Source: Immersiella caudata (taxonomy: Eukaryota; Ascomycota; Sordariomycetes; Sordariales; Lasiosphaeriaceae). Taken from it: a stretch of 64,000 nucleotides of DNA. The position numbers and the translations under genes are program-made. The notes beneath the pieces were generated by a model, which was not told the origin of the DNA, ran no database searches, and was given only the letters and a program-made list of their open reading frames with translations. Where the stretch lies: assembly GCA_030512335.1 (NCBI GenBank), contig JAULSU010000001.1, positions 3,534,001 through 3,598,000 of the forward strand. The letters run 5' to 3'. This document shows positions 23,086 through 34,515 of the stretch, one piece after another; the stretch's first letter is position 1; each line of letters begins with the position of its first letter.

Positions 23086-24025
23086 AATGGCGTCAAATGA
23101 AGAAGGCGGCGACGATCAACACAGTCGCGACGGTCGCAGGTCGGTGTTTGCAGTTCGGAGTTGGAGCTCTCCCCAACAACCGATCTGTTCGGTCAACGAC
23201 GAGAGTGGCGGCAGAGCGCCAAGGAAACCAAGGTCCACCTAGCTCAGCAGACCAACCAACCGCACGCCTCAAACCGTTAGATTACCCTGCGATCGGAAAC
23301 GTCTGTGGACAGGCACCCTCAGTTGTGCAATGGATTACCAGGTGTTGTCCTGCTCTTCAAGATGACGCGGTGCGTGGGGGGTGCGAATGTTGGGAAAGTG
23401 CCTGACAGTCAGAAGAAGGACAACAGCTGTGACATGACGGCTCGGAGGAACAGTGGCTTGCCTTGGCCCGAGCAGGCGACGATGACATCGGCTGTGGAGC
23501 ACCTCCATGTTCAGGCGGGTCTTTCTCATGTGCCTGGCGCACAGGTGGGCACTGCCACACCCCAAGCGCGGTCTCGGCCCGGCAACCTAACGCTGCCTTA
23601 TCGCTATCGGCTGCGGAACCCGTTGATGCGGGGTCAATCGGGGTTTCGTCCCCTCCCCAGGGCAACGACTGTAATTGGTCTTCAAACGCGCCGCGAGATC
23701 GAGATCTATTTGCTTCCCAGAGCTCACATAAAATCGTGGTCTTTTGGGTTGACCCCACAAGAGCTGTGGGACTTTTGCCGTGGAGTATCCGTCGTTTGCT
23801 ATTGGCGTGAGTCTTGGAACCTATCAGTGATACGGCGCCTACGCCCTATTGTCGACATGGACGGCTGGACATGTCGAACTACGTTTATTTTGATGGCTAT
23901 GAATGAGAATCCTCTCTGAATAGAGAGTTTATCAAAATTGAAACCCGTCCAGCGCGTGCCACTCGAAGGTACGCTTCTTGAAGACCTACCACAAGCTTTC
24001 CCCTCACCCCGCGAAATCTTTCACC
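23086..24025. other. Divergent region ABC transporter / aminotransferase
   Basis: About 0.94 kb. The open frames (up to 204 codons on +) lack family resemblance and overlap one another, so I treat the region as promoters and leaders. Confidence 0.4.
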
Positions 24026-25430
24026 ATGGTTCAGATCGAGCCTTTTGAAGTCGAGCAGTGGATGGATCGGTATGAGAATACCCCTGGCATTCTTAACATT
24101 GCAGAGACATGCGCAGCGTCGGTCTCAGTCGACGAGCTTGAGGGTTTTTCAACCGACAAGAGCATCGAATGCCCTCTCTCCCGATCCTTGAAGTTGACCT
24201 ATGGACACATCCGAGGGTCGCCTGCTTTCCGTGAAAGTGTGGCTGCGCTGTTGAACAACGGGGCCCCGTTGACGACGACCTCCCAAAACCCGCCCCGTTT
24301 GGAAGCGGAGGATGTTCTCATCACTCAAGGTGCGATCGCCGGGAATTTCCTCTTGTTCTACACACTCGTTGGACCCGGAGACCACGTCATCTGCGTGTAC
24401 CCAACTTATCAACAACTCTACAGCGTGCCCCAGAGTCTTGGGGCCAGCGTATCACTGTGGAGGCTACAACAAGAGGATGGGTTTATTCCTGATATTGCCG
24501 AGCTGGAACTACTGGTGAAGCCAAACACCAAGGTACCGATCAATCCTCTTCACGTCGTCTCTGCCCGCTGACGAGGCCTTTCCAGCTGATTGTAATCAAC
24601 AATCCAAACAACCCCACCGGAGCAACAACCCCTGAATCTGTTCTTGCAGCTATCGTTGCCTTTGCCCAGCAGCGCAAATTGTGTGAGTGCAAATTGGAGT
24701 GTTTTTCTTCCCGTTTTGTCTTTTTTCTGTTGTCTCAGGAGCGAAAACTCTCTCGAGGCTCCCGAGACAACAGAAAATTCCCCAAAAAGGAGATAATGAG
24801 CTGATATTCGCCACAGGCATTCTGTCGGACGAGGTGTACAGCCCCTTGTACCACTCGCTTCGCACAGGACAGACAGCTCCTCCGTCCATTTTGTCGTTCG
24901 GATATGGCAAGGCCGTGGCCACGGGTTCCCTGTCAAAAGCCTTCGCCCTGGCCGGGATCCGAGTGGGTTGGATCGCGAGCCGGAACCGGGACTTGCTTGA
25001 CGCCTTAGCGCACGCGAGGGACTACACAGCTATCAGCGTATCGCAGCTAGACGATCAAGTCGCCACCTATGCGCTCTCCAGCGCGGTCGTTCCATCTTTA
25101 ATGAAGAGGAACATGAACTTAGCTCGAGCAAACCTACAGCTTCTGAGCGCTTTTGTGGAGAAGCACAGTTCCGTTTGTTCTTGGGTCAAGCCCACTGCAG
25201 GGACCACAGCTTTCATCCAGTTTTGCAAGGACGGCGTGCCGGTAGATGATGTTGAACTCGCTGTGCAGTTGGTGGAGTGGAAGGTCATGTTTCTGCCAGC
25301 TGGACGTTGCTTCGGGCATGGAAAGGACTTTAAGGGTTATGTGCGTGTGGGATACGTGTGTCATACGGATGTGTTGAAGGCGGGGCTAGAAATCCTTAGT
25401 AAATATGTGGAGGAAAAGTTGCTCTCGTAG
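24026..25430 (+). CDS. PLP-dependent class I/II aminotransferase, 405 aa
   Basis: Three exons: 24026-24532, 24586-24682, 24817-25430. The ATG at 24026 (context CACCATGG) starts MVQIEPFEVEQWMD. Fold-type I features are present in order: YGHIRGSPAFRE, ITQGAIAGNFLL, GPGDHVICVYPTYQQL, INNPNNPTG (Asn178), SDEVYSPL (Asp206, pairs with the pyridine nitrogen), SLSKAFALAG (Lys242, Schiff base) and RVGYV near the C-terminus. No targeting signal is visible. Bacterial relatives of this subgroup are sometimes labelled capreomycidine-synthase-like, but the substrate cannot be read from sequence. Intron 2 is unusually long and is listed separately. Confidence 0.9.
24683..24816 (+). repeat. Introner-like intron, copy 1 (aminotransferase intron 2)
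   Basis: A 134-nt phase-1 intron with donor GTGAGT, branch motif GCTGAT and acceptor CCACAG. Inside are two 20-nt arms, 24723-24742 and 24758-24777, complementary at 19 of 20 positions around a 15-nt loop. Its 3' ~80 nt are about three-quarters identical to the intron at 44326-44187, in an unrelated gene on the opposite strand. The shared end includes GGAGATAA and AGCTGATATT. Confidence 0.75.
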
Positions 25431-26819
25431 CTTTCCTTTGGAATCCTGAAGAGTGACCACTGTGGCTGGTTGAGGCTGCATACCCTGTAACGCGTACCCT
25501 GATAGTCGCGTTCAGGACCTGTGGGTTGGGATGGCAGCATTGCTTTGGCAACAACCTGGTGTTAGGGAAATTTGTGACAGGCACATCGGCGACTAGATGC
25601 ACAAGGCGTGACGAAAGGAGAGATGAATCCAGCTTCGCAGCTTTCGTTTGTGACGGGAGTATCTTGCCGCGAAATAAGCTGTTTCTTGGTCGGAGCAGGC
25701 AGCTGGATAGTAGAAGGCATTTGATATGAGCTTCAATCCACCAATGCGCTTTATCCCACTACGAAATTTATATATGGTGCCTTCCCAGTGTTGGACCTCA
25801 AGTTTTTCTCTCGCGGCTTTCCAGGAGCTAGGTAGTCGCATTCCTTCAATCACAGCCATGAGCCAAGAGGACCCCAGCAAATCCTCAACCCCCTGGCCGC
25901 TGCCCTGTCGATCGGAGGCTGGGCATTCAAACGGCAAGTCTTGGCACACGAAACGTCTCGGTCCCTGACCTGCATTTGTTGCGAACAACGGCTGGTTGGC
26001 ATCAAATCGCCCACACCAAAAGAACACACATAAACCGGCCGAAATGCATGGAGAAAGCCGATGATTCTAGCGTCGCAAACTTGCGTGCTGACTACGACGT
26101 GGCGGATTCACAGTGCAGAAGCTGCACTTCGCACCCCAAGATTGACCCGCCTGATTCAGCCTCATCCGCTGCCTCCGCCTGGGTCAACGTGGGGAGGAAA
26201 GTCTTCCCACAGTGTAGTGCGCTTGCAACCAGCACGTCCACGTCGTACTGACATCGTAGCTGAGCTTGAATGACAATGTGCCTGCCCCGCGGCACGCCGG
26301 CTGGGACAGTATAATGCGCTCTCCGTTACCATCCCCCAACCGCTCTCACAAACCGCTCCCCCTGGCCCAATTGCGCGGCTGCGAGCAGGAAGCGCCGTGC
26401 AGCGGTTTGTTCGGTAAACGCACAGCAATAGAATTGGGCGATCCCTTCGTTTGGCATTCCAACTCCTTGCACAACCATCGAGGACAGACGCTCCGTCTGG
26501 CTGCCAACCTGGATCGTTCCCTCCCGATTCTAGAATGTCAGCTCTTTCCTCCTAAGAACCCCCGTTGACTCGCCGCCTAGGCTTTTGTTCTATTTCAAGC
26601 ATCTGGACCCGCCACTGGCCTCGAAGCCTCCGTCACTGTGCATAAATCGACAGCCTTTCGGTCCGCTACTATCCAACATACAGCAGCTTTGTAAGGGCGC
26701 CAGTCTTTCTCCTCAGCTATATTCGTTTTCAGTCTGCCCACCTATCTTGCGGGTTACCTGGGAACCATTCAGGACTGCGGCGCTTCTACTGTTACATCGG
26801 TCGATCGTCCGCCCGCACA
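25431..26819. other. Intergenic, 1.39 kb
   Basis: Downstream of the aminotransferase and upstream of the aspartyl protease. No ORF with protein-like character. Presumably holds a terminator and the protease promoter. Confidence 0.45.
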
Positions 26820-28391
26820 ATGAAGGCGGATCTCGCGCTCCTCGTGGGCTCTTGGCTGGCCGGAACCGCAAGGGCGCAACCTAACAATGGAGTTGTTGAG
26901 TGGAAGATACAGAAAAGAAAACAGCCACAAGATTTAAAGAGGCTCGGAAGACGTGATGGGACCTATGAGGAAGTGATAAAAAACGAGGACGCCAGGGGAG
27001 GTTACTTCGCGACATGCAGACTAGGAACACCGGCACAGGATCTCACGCTCCAACTGGACACTGGCAGCAGCGACATTTGGGTGCCCGACTCGTCTGCGAA
27101 GATCTGCACTGATTCTAGAGGCTGCGATCTCGGTGCCTGTATGTTCTTAAACCTCCAAAGCTTTGCGGGGCACCTGCTGACATTGTCGACAGTTAGCCCC
27201 AGTAAGTCGACGACTTATGAAACTGTCGGGCAGAACGATTTCGATATCTCGTATGTTGATGGATCATCTTCGAAAGGAGACTACTTCACCGATGTTTTCG
27301 AGATTGGCGGCGCCACCCTGAACAACATGACGATGGGTCTTGGCATTAAGACTGATATTGCGTATGGTCTTGTTGGAGTGGGTTATGCGCTGAACGAAGC
27401 CATTGTTGGGAACAGTCAGGACACTTCGTCGGCATACCCAAATTTGCCGGTCAACATGATGGAGGAAGGGTTGATCAATACCGTTGCGTACAGCTTGTGG
27501 TTGAACGACCTGGGTATGCCTGTGCACAATTCTCCTGATGGCGGTGATGTTGACTTTAACATAGATGCAAGCTCCGGCAACATTCTCTTCGGCGGAATCG
27601 ATACCGAGAAGTATCACGGAGACCTGACAAAGATCAAAATCTACCCGGTGCAATCGGCTTACACAGCCTTCCTTGTAGCGTTCACCTCTTTGGAAGCATA
27701 CAGTCCTAGCGGAAGCGATACCCTCACCTCCAGCAGCTTTCCCATTCCCGTGGTACTGGATTCTGGCACAACACTTTCCTACCTTCCCACAGACCTGGCG
27801 TCGCAAGTCTGGAAAGAGGTTGGGGCAATCTACTCTTCCCAGTTCCAGCTAGCGGTTATCCCTTGCAAGATGCGCAACAGCCAGGGTTACTTTTCGTTCG
27901 GATTTGCTGGCCCGAGTGGTCCACGGATCAACGTAACCATGGATGAGCTGGTCCTGGACTTGACTGGTGGCCAACCGCCCGTTTTCAACAACGGCCCTTA
28001 CAGGGGCTTAGACGCCTGTGAGTTTGGGATACAAAACTTTACCAGTGCACCATACCTGCTGGGCGACACATTCCTGCGGTCCGCGTATGTGGTCTACGAT
28101 CTGGTGAACAACCAGATTGGTATCGCGCCGACCGATTTCAATTCTACAAGGAGCAACATCGTGGCCTTTGCAAGCAAAAGCGCTCAGATCCCTTCAGCCA
28201 CGACCGCACCAGATCAAAGCAAGGTTACCGACCTGCCGTCCGTCACTTCTCCGGCTTACGCAGCCAGTCCAGGATTCACGGATAGCGCTGGTGTGAAGGG
28301 TAGCGCATCGGGTCTGTCGCCGGTTTTTGGTCTCACTCAGATCTGCATGATTGGACTTGCCATGATGGTGACTGTGTTTGGTTATGGCTGA
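26820..28391 (+). CDS. Secreted/GPI-type pepsin-like aspartyl protease, 505 aa
   Basis: Two exons: 26820-27138 and 27193-28391. The 54-nt intron (GTATGT donor, CTGAC branch, GACAG acceptor) is in frame without a stop; removing it restores LGAFSPSKSTTY, the expected family pattern. A signal peptide (KADLALLVGSWLAGTARA) and a short propeptide with a dibasic RR near 44-45 precede the mature enzyme. The catalytic aspartates are Asp80 in LDTGSSDIWVP and Asp296 in VLDSGTTLSYLP. The C-terminus has a Ser/Ala/Gly-rich linker then a hydrophobic tail (TQICMIGLAMMVTVFGYG), consistent with GPI anchoring. Yapsin-like cell-wall or surface processing is the likely role; the target is unknown. Confidence 0.92.
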   Translation: MKADLALLVGSWLAGTARAQPNNGVVEWKIQKRKQPQDLKRLGRRDGTYEEVIKNEDARGGYFATCRLGTPAQDLTLQLDTGSSDIWVPDSSAKICTDSRGCDLGACMFLNLQSFAGHLLTLSTVSPSKSTTYETVGQNDFDISYVDGSSSKGDYFTDVFEIGGATLNNMTMGLGIKTDIAYGLVGVGYALNEAIVGNSQDTSSAYPNLPVNMMEEGLINTVAYSLWLNDLGMPVHNSPDGGDVDFNIDASSGNILFGGIDTEKYHGDLTKIKIYPVQSAYTAFLVAFTSLEAYSPSGSDTLTSSSFPIPVVLDSGTTLSYLPTDLASQVWKEVGAIYSSQFQLAVIPCKMRNSQGYFSFGFAGPSGPRINVTMDELVLDLTGGQPPVFNNGPYRGLDACEFGIQNFTSAPYLLGDTFLRSAYVVYDLVNNQIGIAPTDFNSTRSNIVAFASKSAQIPSATTAPDQSKVTDLPSVTSPAYAASPGFTDSAGVKGSASGLSPVFGLTQICMIGLAMMVTVFGYG

Positions 28392-28945
28392 GGAGTCGCG
28401 GCATCCCCCCCCCCCCCAACGCAGCGAGTCTGACGTGGTTGCCTGCGAAAAGCCGAAGCTGATCACCTTATCATATGGCGTCTCGATGGTCGACGAAGGA
28501 TCTGGATACGGTTGCATTATTCGGGGTATGGGATATGGGTCATGATATTGGTGTTTGTTGTCTAACATTGCACTCATTGGATCATCCGGGTCGCGGTCTA
28601 GATGGTGGGGTTATAGATTTTTTTTTTTTTTGCATCTTGTTTCAGAGCACGGTGCAAGAATTTGAACGAGGCCTTGACTTACGTTCATTCTCGCATTTCA
28701 GATATTCTGGCGTTGTGTTGTTGTGAGGGAGGTTGCTCTTGTGCCCCTTTTGCTGTAAGCAGGGGTCGAGAGGATTCTCTTGGCATGCATGCGACCTACA
28801 GCACAGCTTGGGCTGGGGAAGAGGACCCACTAAAAAAAATCTGGCCGGGAAGATCTCCAAGTCTCCAATTGAGCGCACGTTTGCTTGGAGCTCTCACTCA
28901 TTCTTCTTAGCCATTCCTTACTCGCTCGTTTCTTTGCTTGCGAAG
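28392..28945. other. Intergenic with homopolymer tracts
   Basis: Contains a poly-C run (about 28407-28418) and a poly-T run (about 28618-28631), both prone to length error. The right part is the promoter and leader of MEF1. No gene seen. Confidence 0.45.
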
Positions 28946-31530
28946 ATGAGGGTGATACGGGCTGCAGCGTCGCTCAACAGCGCGCGCGCCGCTGCTGCGC
29001 AACAAGGGGTGCGTTATTACAGCTTGGGATCCCGCGTTGCCGTCGGTTCCGTTTGCCCTGCACCACCACGATGGACCGCCTCGTCAGTTGGCTCGCGCCG
29101 CCACTTCAGCGCCAGCCCGCTGGCTAGATATGCTGCTGCGGATGCGGCGGCAGCTGCGTGAGTTCTCAAGCGAGGTACTGAGTTCTGCTTCACGCTGACG
29201 CGCTAAACGGGACAGAGTCCAGCAGGCCAAAGAACAAGCTGCCGCGGGTATGACGGTCGAGGCCGCCGCGGCCCGCATGAGCCCCGAGGAGCTAAAACGA
29301 CTGTCACAAGTCCGAAACATTGGCATTGCGGTAGGTGACATTTCCGGGGAGCGCAATGGGGGTGGCAATGGGGGCTGAACAGCGGAACAGGCGCACATCG
29401 ACAGCGGCAAAACCACCGTGACCGAGCGTATCCTCTACTACACCGGCCGAACGAACGCCATCCACGAAGTCCGAGGACGCGATGGTGTTGGCGCAAAGAT
29501 GGACTCTATGGAGCTGGAGAGGGAGCGAGGCATTACCATTCAGTCTGCTGCGACCTTCGCCGACTGGACCAAGAAGGAGAACGGCGTGGATGAGAAGTAC
29601 CACATCAACTTGATTGATACCCCCGGACATATCGACTTTACCATCGAGGTCGAGCGTGCGATGCGAGTGCTGGACGGCGCCGTCATGGTTCTCTGCGCTG
29701 TCAGCGGTGTCCAGAGTCAGACCATTACCGTCGACAGACAGATGAAGCGTTACAACGTGCCGCGCGTCAGCTTCGTGAACAAGATGGACCGCATGGGCGC
29801 CAACCCCTTCAGGGTCGTGGATATGATCAACAAGAAACTCAAAATCCCTGCCGCGGCGATTCAGATCCCTATTGGTTCCGAAAAAGAGTTTGAGGGCGTG
29901 GTTGACTTGATCGAGATGAGGTCCATCCGCAACGAAGGCCAGCGTGGTATCAACGTCAAGGTTTCAAAGGACATCCCTGAGGATCTGAAGGAGCTGGCAC
30001 AACAGAAGAGACAAGAGCTCATTGAGAAGCTGGCCGACGTGGATGATGAGATTGCCGAGCTGTTCCTCGAGGAAATCACCCCTACCCCTCAGCAGATCAA
30101 GGCCGCCATTCGAAGAGCAACCATTGGGCTCAAGTTCACTCCTGTCATGATGGGTACCGCTCTGGCCGACAAGTCGGTCCAGCCCATGCTCGACGCCGTT
30201 TGCGACTATCTCCCCAATCCCAATGATGTCATCAACACCGCTCTCGACCGCTCCAAGGGCGAGGAGTCTGTGAGCCTCGTTCCCTACAACTCGCTCCCCT
30301 TCGTCGGCCTCGCCTTCAAGCTGGAAGAGAACCCCTACGGCCAGCTCACCTATATCCGTGTCTACCAAGGATCTCTTAAGAAGGGTACCTACCTGTTCAA
30401 CTCGCGCACCAACAAGAAGGTGCGGATTCCCCGTATCGTGCGGATGCACTCGAACGAGATGGAGGATGTGAATGAAATCGGTGCCGGCGAGATTTGCGCC
30501 GTATTCGGCGTGGACTGTGCATCTGGTGATACCTTCACCGACGGCAAACTTCCCTACTCCATGAGCTCCATGTTCGTGCCTGACGCCGTCATGTCGCTCA
30601 GTATCAAGCCCAAGAAGAGCAGCGATGCCGACAACTTCAGCAAGGCCATGAACCGCTTCATGCGCGAGGATCCCACCTTCCGCCTGCACGTCGACGAGGA
30701 GTCTGAAGAGACTATCATCAGCGGCATGGGTGAGTTGCATCTCGAGGTGTATGTCGAGCGTCTCCGTCGCGAGTACAAGGTCGAGTGCGAGACTGGCCAG
30801 CCGCGCGTTGCGTACCGTGAGGCCATCACCCAGCGTGCCGACTTCGACTACCTGCTTCGTCGCCAAACCGGTGGTCCCGGAGACTACGCCCGCGTCATGG
30901 GCTGGATCGAGCCCAACGAGGAGCACGCCGAGAAGAACAAGTTCGAGTCCAGGGTCGTGGGTGGCAACATTCCCGATAAGTACCTGTCAGCTTGCGAGAA
31001 GGGATTCGCCGAGGTCTGCGAGAAGGGTCCTCTCCTTGGCCACAAGGTCATTGGCGCGTCAATGGTGGTTACCGATGGTGCGACGCACGTCACCGATTCT
31101 AGCGACTATGCCTTCAACCTTGCCACGCAGCTGGCTTTCAAGAAGGCCTTTGAGGATTCCGGAGGCATTGTCCTCGAGCCCTTGATGAAGACGACCATCA
31201 CCTCCCCGGTCGAGTTCCAGGGTAGCGTTCTCATGTTGATGAACAAGCGCGGTACCATCGTCGATACCGAGGTCGGCGCTGATGAGTTCACTATGATTGC
31301 GGACTGCAGTCTCAATGCCATGTTTGGCTTCAGCTCTCACCTCCGCGCGGCGACCCAGGGTAAGGGCGAGTTTAGCATGGAGTTCAGCCACTACGCCCCG
31401 GCACCACCCCACTTGCAGTAAGTATCTATAACCACCTCTGCAACGAAGTGATGACTGACATTCGTCTCTTTGTAGAAAGGAGCTCGTCGCTAAGCACCAG
31501 AAGGAGCTGGAGGCTAAGCGCACCAAATAA
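28946..31530 (+). CDS. MEF1: Mitochondrial translation elongation factor G1, 802 aa
   Basis: Four exons: 28946-29157, 29216-29330, 29391-31417, 31476-31530. The N-terminus (RVIRAAASLNSARAAAAQQG) is a basic, acid-free mitochondrial presequence. The GTPase motifs are AAHIDSGKTT (G1, from residue 110), the ERERGITIQ switch, IDTPGHIDFT (G3) and FVNKMDRMG (G4). EF-G domains II-V follow. The last exon encodes a short Lys/Glu-rich tail (KELVAKHQKELEAKRTK). The protein drives ribosome translocation in mitochondria. A 320-codon antisense frame (29964-30926) is a shadow of strong codon bias. Confidence 0.97.
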
Positions 31531-33388
31531 AGCTGCCGTGAAAGAGACGGCGCTAGGTAGTGAACGTGGTGTTGTATAATGACGGTGAAAACTAGATCTG
31601 CTACGATATGGTGAATCAAGACGACTCCAAGCTCTAGGTAGGAGGCTGCTAGGAAGTGTGTTAGACTACTGATGAGCAAGACCCAGTTGACGTTCAGCTG
31701 GCTTTGGGGGTATACACGGATAGATAGAGAGTCATAAGCGAGATGGCGAAGGTTGTATTACTTAGCATTGTACATGTATATATGTCTGTATGATATCAAA
31801 TCCACCAGGCTTTCTTGGTGGGCGGTGGCGTAACTACAAACATGGGCAGGTCGGGTATCTGGTAGGCAGGCGTCATGAAAATAACAAAAACCCCTTCTCT
31901 GAGAGCTCTACGGGTACCAATTTCGTCAAGTGAGAACGTCCAGACCAGTTGACAATATATATGTAATTGATGTTTTCAGTTCACAGCAAGTGAGTTCTCG
32001 CCCTGGGCAGTGATCCCAGGACGTCCCGAAGAAGTCAGTCAGCCTCCTCCGGGACGACAAAGTACCTAGACACACACCCCTGTATGCATTTCAGCTGGCA
32101 CTGGTGCTCAGGCAGGTAAATGACACCCCAGAGTAGGTATCGGGTGCATCTATTTTACTGTGTAGTTCACTTGCTATGCCCCATCCAACAGTCATGATGT
32201 CCGAGTCCATGAGGTACCTATCCGGGAACCACTCGGAGACAGTCCTAGCTCCTTCCCGGTGAAGACTCGCAGGACGCCATCCTTGAGAAGGTGAAGAAGA
32301 AGCAGCTTGAACCAGCGGACTAGAGGCAGAGTGAGGATGTTTGCGCAAACCTTTCAAATCTGACCGCGCGCCTCATCCTAATGCTGGAGATGAGCAAATT
32401 CAAGCATCAAGCTAGCCTACGGGGGTTTTTGGACCGGAAGGCAGGTCCCCTTTAGAGTCTTTATCTTTCTGGAATTTTAAAGATTTAAAGTCCGGTTAAG
32501 CCGCGAGGGGGTCAGGTTCCCAAAGGACTTCGATGCCTGGATCATTCGCAAGATTGGGGGGTTCGAGATTGTCTTCACCGACAATCTTGCCAAGGTGCTT
32601 TATTTTCCACCATGCGTCATTTCTCGAGATGTAAGATAACAACCCCCTATCCCCGCCTGGGGTTGTTAAGGAAACGCTCCCCACCCTTCTCTTAGCGCAG
32701 TCTCAGTTCGGTTCCCGAGGCGAAGAATAAAAAGCCGAAATGGCCCCCCGGCTTATATTATCGACAGCCGATTGACGAAATGTGGGAACACCTCTCTTAA
32801 ATCGAACGGCAGGTCGAGGAGGTTGTGTTTTCGTGCGACTGACCTGTAATTCTGATGCAACCATTTGATGATTCGACGCTGCAGATCACTTTGCAATGGT
32901 TTTCACGGCCGTCGTAACGGTGTCCAATGCTACTTTTTTGGGTGCCTAGTCTGGTATCAACTGGCATCCGTCTCGCTCAAGTCATTGGATAAAGCATCCA
33001 AGTTCATTCTGTGTTGTACCTCAAGGTTCTTAGAAAAGTTGCAGATGACATGCATAGACTTGTACCTCCAAGGGGAAGCTGCTAAGCGGACCACAACGCC
33101 GCTGCTCTGGAGTCGTAACGGGTGGGGACCCGGTTGTTTTCAGTGACATCAAACTGAACGCTTGAGATCAGCAAATACCGTTCTTTCACTGGTTGGGGGT
33201 ACCTGGGCTCAACCCGTGTGTCCCACTCTTGTGAAGAGGCAGCGTGTGAAATGCATTTACTTTTTTGGTCTTCCATATCCAGACATTATGTACACAGACG
33301 CGGGTATACCTTTATATCTACACGCCGGCTAGCTACCGTTGAAGAACTTGGTTTTAGCGTCTAAACCTCCAACCTTTCGTGGTTGGGT
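31531..33388. other. Convergent intergenic, 1.86 kb
   Basis: Between the 3' ends of MEF1 and LYS12, large for a convergent gap. No gene recognised. A 10-bp inverted repeat lies at 32637-32668. A 62-codon minus-strand frame (32684-32496; HLGKIVGEDNLEPPNL) reads like protein but matches nothing I recognise. Confidence 0.45.
32637..32668. repeat. Short inverted repeat (10-bp arms, 12-nt loop)
   Basis: Arms TAACAACCCC and GGGGTTGTTA are perfectly complementary. It could be a transcription-end hairpin or a small element remnant; function unknown. Confidence 0.5.
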
Positions 33389-34515
33389 CTAAAGCCGCCT
33401 GAGGATGTCCTGGACAACTTCCTCGGTCTTCGCGGTTCCGCCAAGATCGGGGCTAAGGAGCTTGCCCTCCTCCAAGTTGGCGTCGACAGCAGCGTAGATC
33501 TTGGCCGCGGCGGCCTCCTCGTTGAGGAACTCCAGCATCAGGGCCGCGCTGCGGAGAGTGGCAATGGGGTTGGAGATACCTTGACCCATGATGTCAGGGG
33601 CGCTTCCGTGGCACGGCTCACCGATGGCGAAGCCCTCGCCAACGTTGGCGCTGGGAACCAGACCGAGAGAACCGACGAGAGCAGCAGCGCCGTCCGAGAG
33701 GATATCGCCATAGAGGTTGGGCGCGACGATGACATCGTAAGCCTCGGGCTGGCGGAAGAGCTTGTACACCATCGAGTCAACAATCTGCTCCTCAACTCCG
33801 ACGTCTTTGAAGCGCGGGTTGGCGAGCGCCTCGCGGGCGGTGGATCGGAAGAGGCCATCGGTCTGCGAGAGCACATTGGACTTGTGGGTGATAGTGACCA
33901 GGGGTTCCTTGTGGATGCTGGGAGCGCCGGACTCGCGGATCTTCTGGCGGCGCAGGGCAATCTCGCCGGCAATGGTGGCAATTCGGCTGCTGGCGCGCTG
34001 CGAGATGCGCTTGATGGCCTCGGCGACCTTGCCCTCAGGGGTGTCGTACGTCTTCTCCTCCTTGACGTACAGATCCTCAGTGTTCTCGCGCACGATGACC
34101 ATGTCGATGGGGTTCGCAGCCGTCATAACGCTCTTCACAGGTCGTACGTTGGCGTAGAGGTCCAGCTTCTTGCGCAGCGCGACAATGGGAGACGAATACC
34201 CCTTCACAGCCTTGGAAGGCGAGCTGACGGCGCCAAAGAGCGCACCATCGCACTCGTTTTTGAGAATTGCAACCGTCTCGTCGGGAAGGGCGGCGCCAGT
34301 CTGCTCAAAGGTCTCGAAGCCGGCCTTGAGGTCGACGAATTCGAACTTCAGACCCAAGGAAGCGGGGAGGGCCTCGAGGATGCGGCGACCGGCGGGGATA
34401 ACCTCCTTGCCAATGCCATCACCGGGGATCAGGCCTTGAAAGCATGAGAAATCAAATACCAAAATTCACTAGCCTGGAGCAGCTACTCACCAATTCTCAG
34501 TGTCCTGGCTGCCAT
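33389..34515 (-). CDS. LYS12: Homoisocitrate dehydrogenase, lysine biosynthesis, 356 aa
   Basis: Two exons: 34515-34491 (25 nt, MAARTLRI) and 34434-33389; the intron has donor GTGAGT and acceptor CAAG. The beta-decarboxylating dehydrogenase fold shows GLIPGDGIGKEV at the start, and the substrate-specificity loop VRENTEDLYVKEEKTY. That loop is the hallmark of homoisocitrate rather than isopropylmalate enzymes. SDGAAALVGSLGLVPSAN and EPCHGSAPDI complete the active site. The enzyme converts homoisocitrate to 2-oxoadipate in the fungal alpha-aminoadipate pathway. The N-terminus has almost no extension before the fold, so mitochondrial import is not obvious. Confidence 0.93.

Noticed and set aside
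23305..23919. 204-codon plus-strand frame between ABC transporter and aminotransferase
   Set aside because: No recognisable fold, overlaps other equally long frames, and sits where two promoters are expected.
29964..30926. 320-codon open frame antisense to MEF1
   Set aside because: Lies entirely opposite a strongly conserved gene, reads as low-complexity hydrophobic/acidic sequence and has no family match; an artefact of codon bias.
33383..34447. 354-codon plus-strand frame opposite LYS12
   Set aside because: Mirror of a conserved dehydrogenase gene; no protein-like motifs of its own.
33389..34515. 3-isopropylmalate dehydrogenase (LEU2)
   Set aside because: The specificity loop VRENTEDLYVKEEKTY is of the homoisocitrate type.
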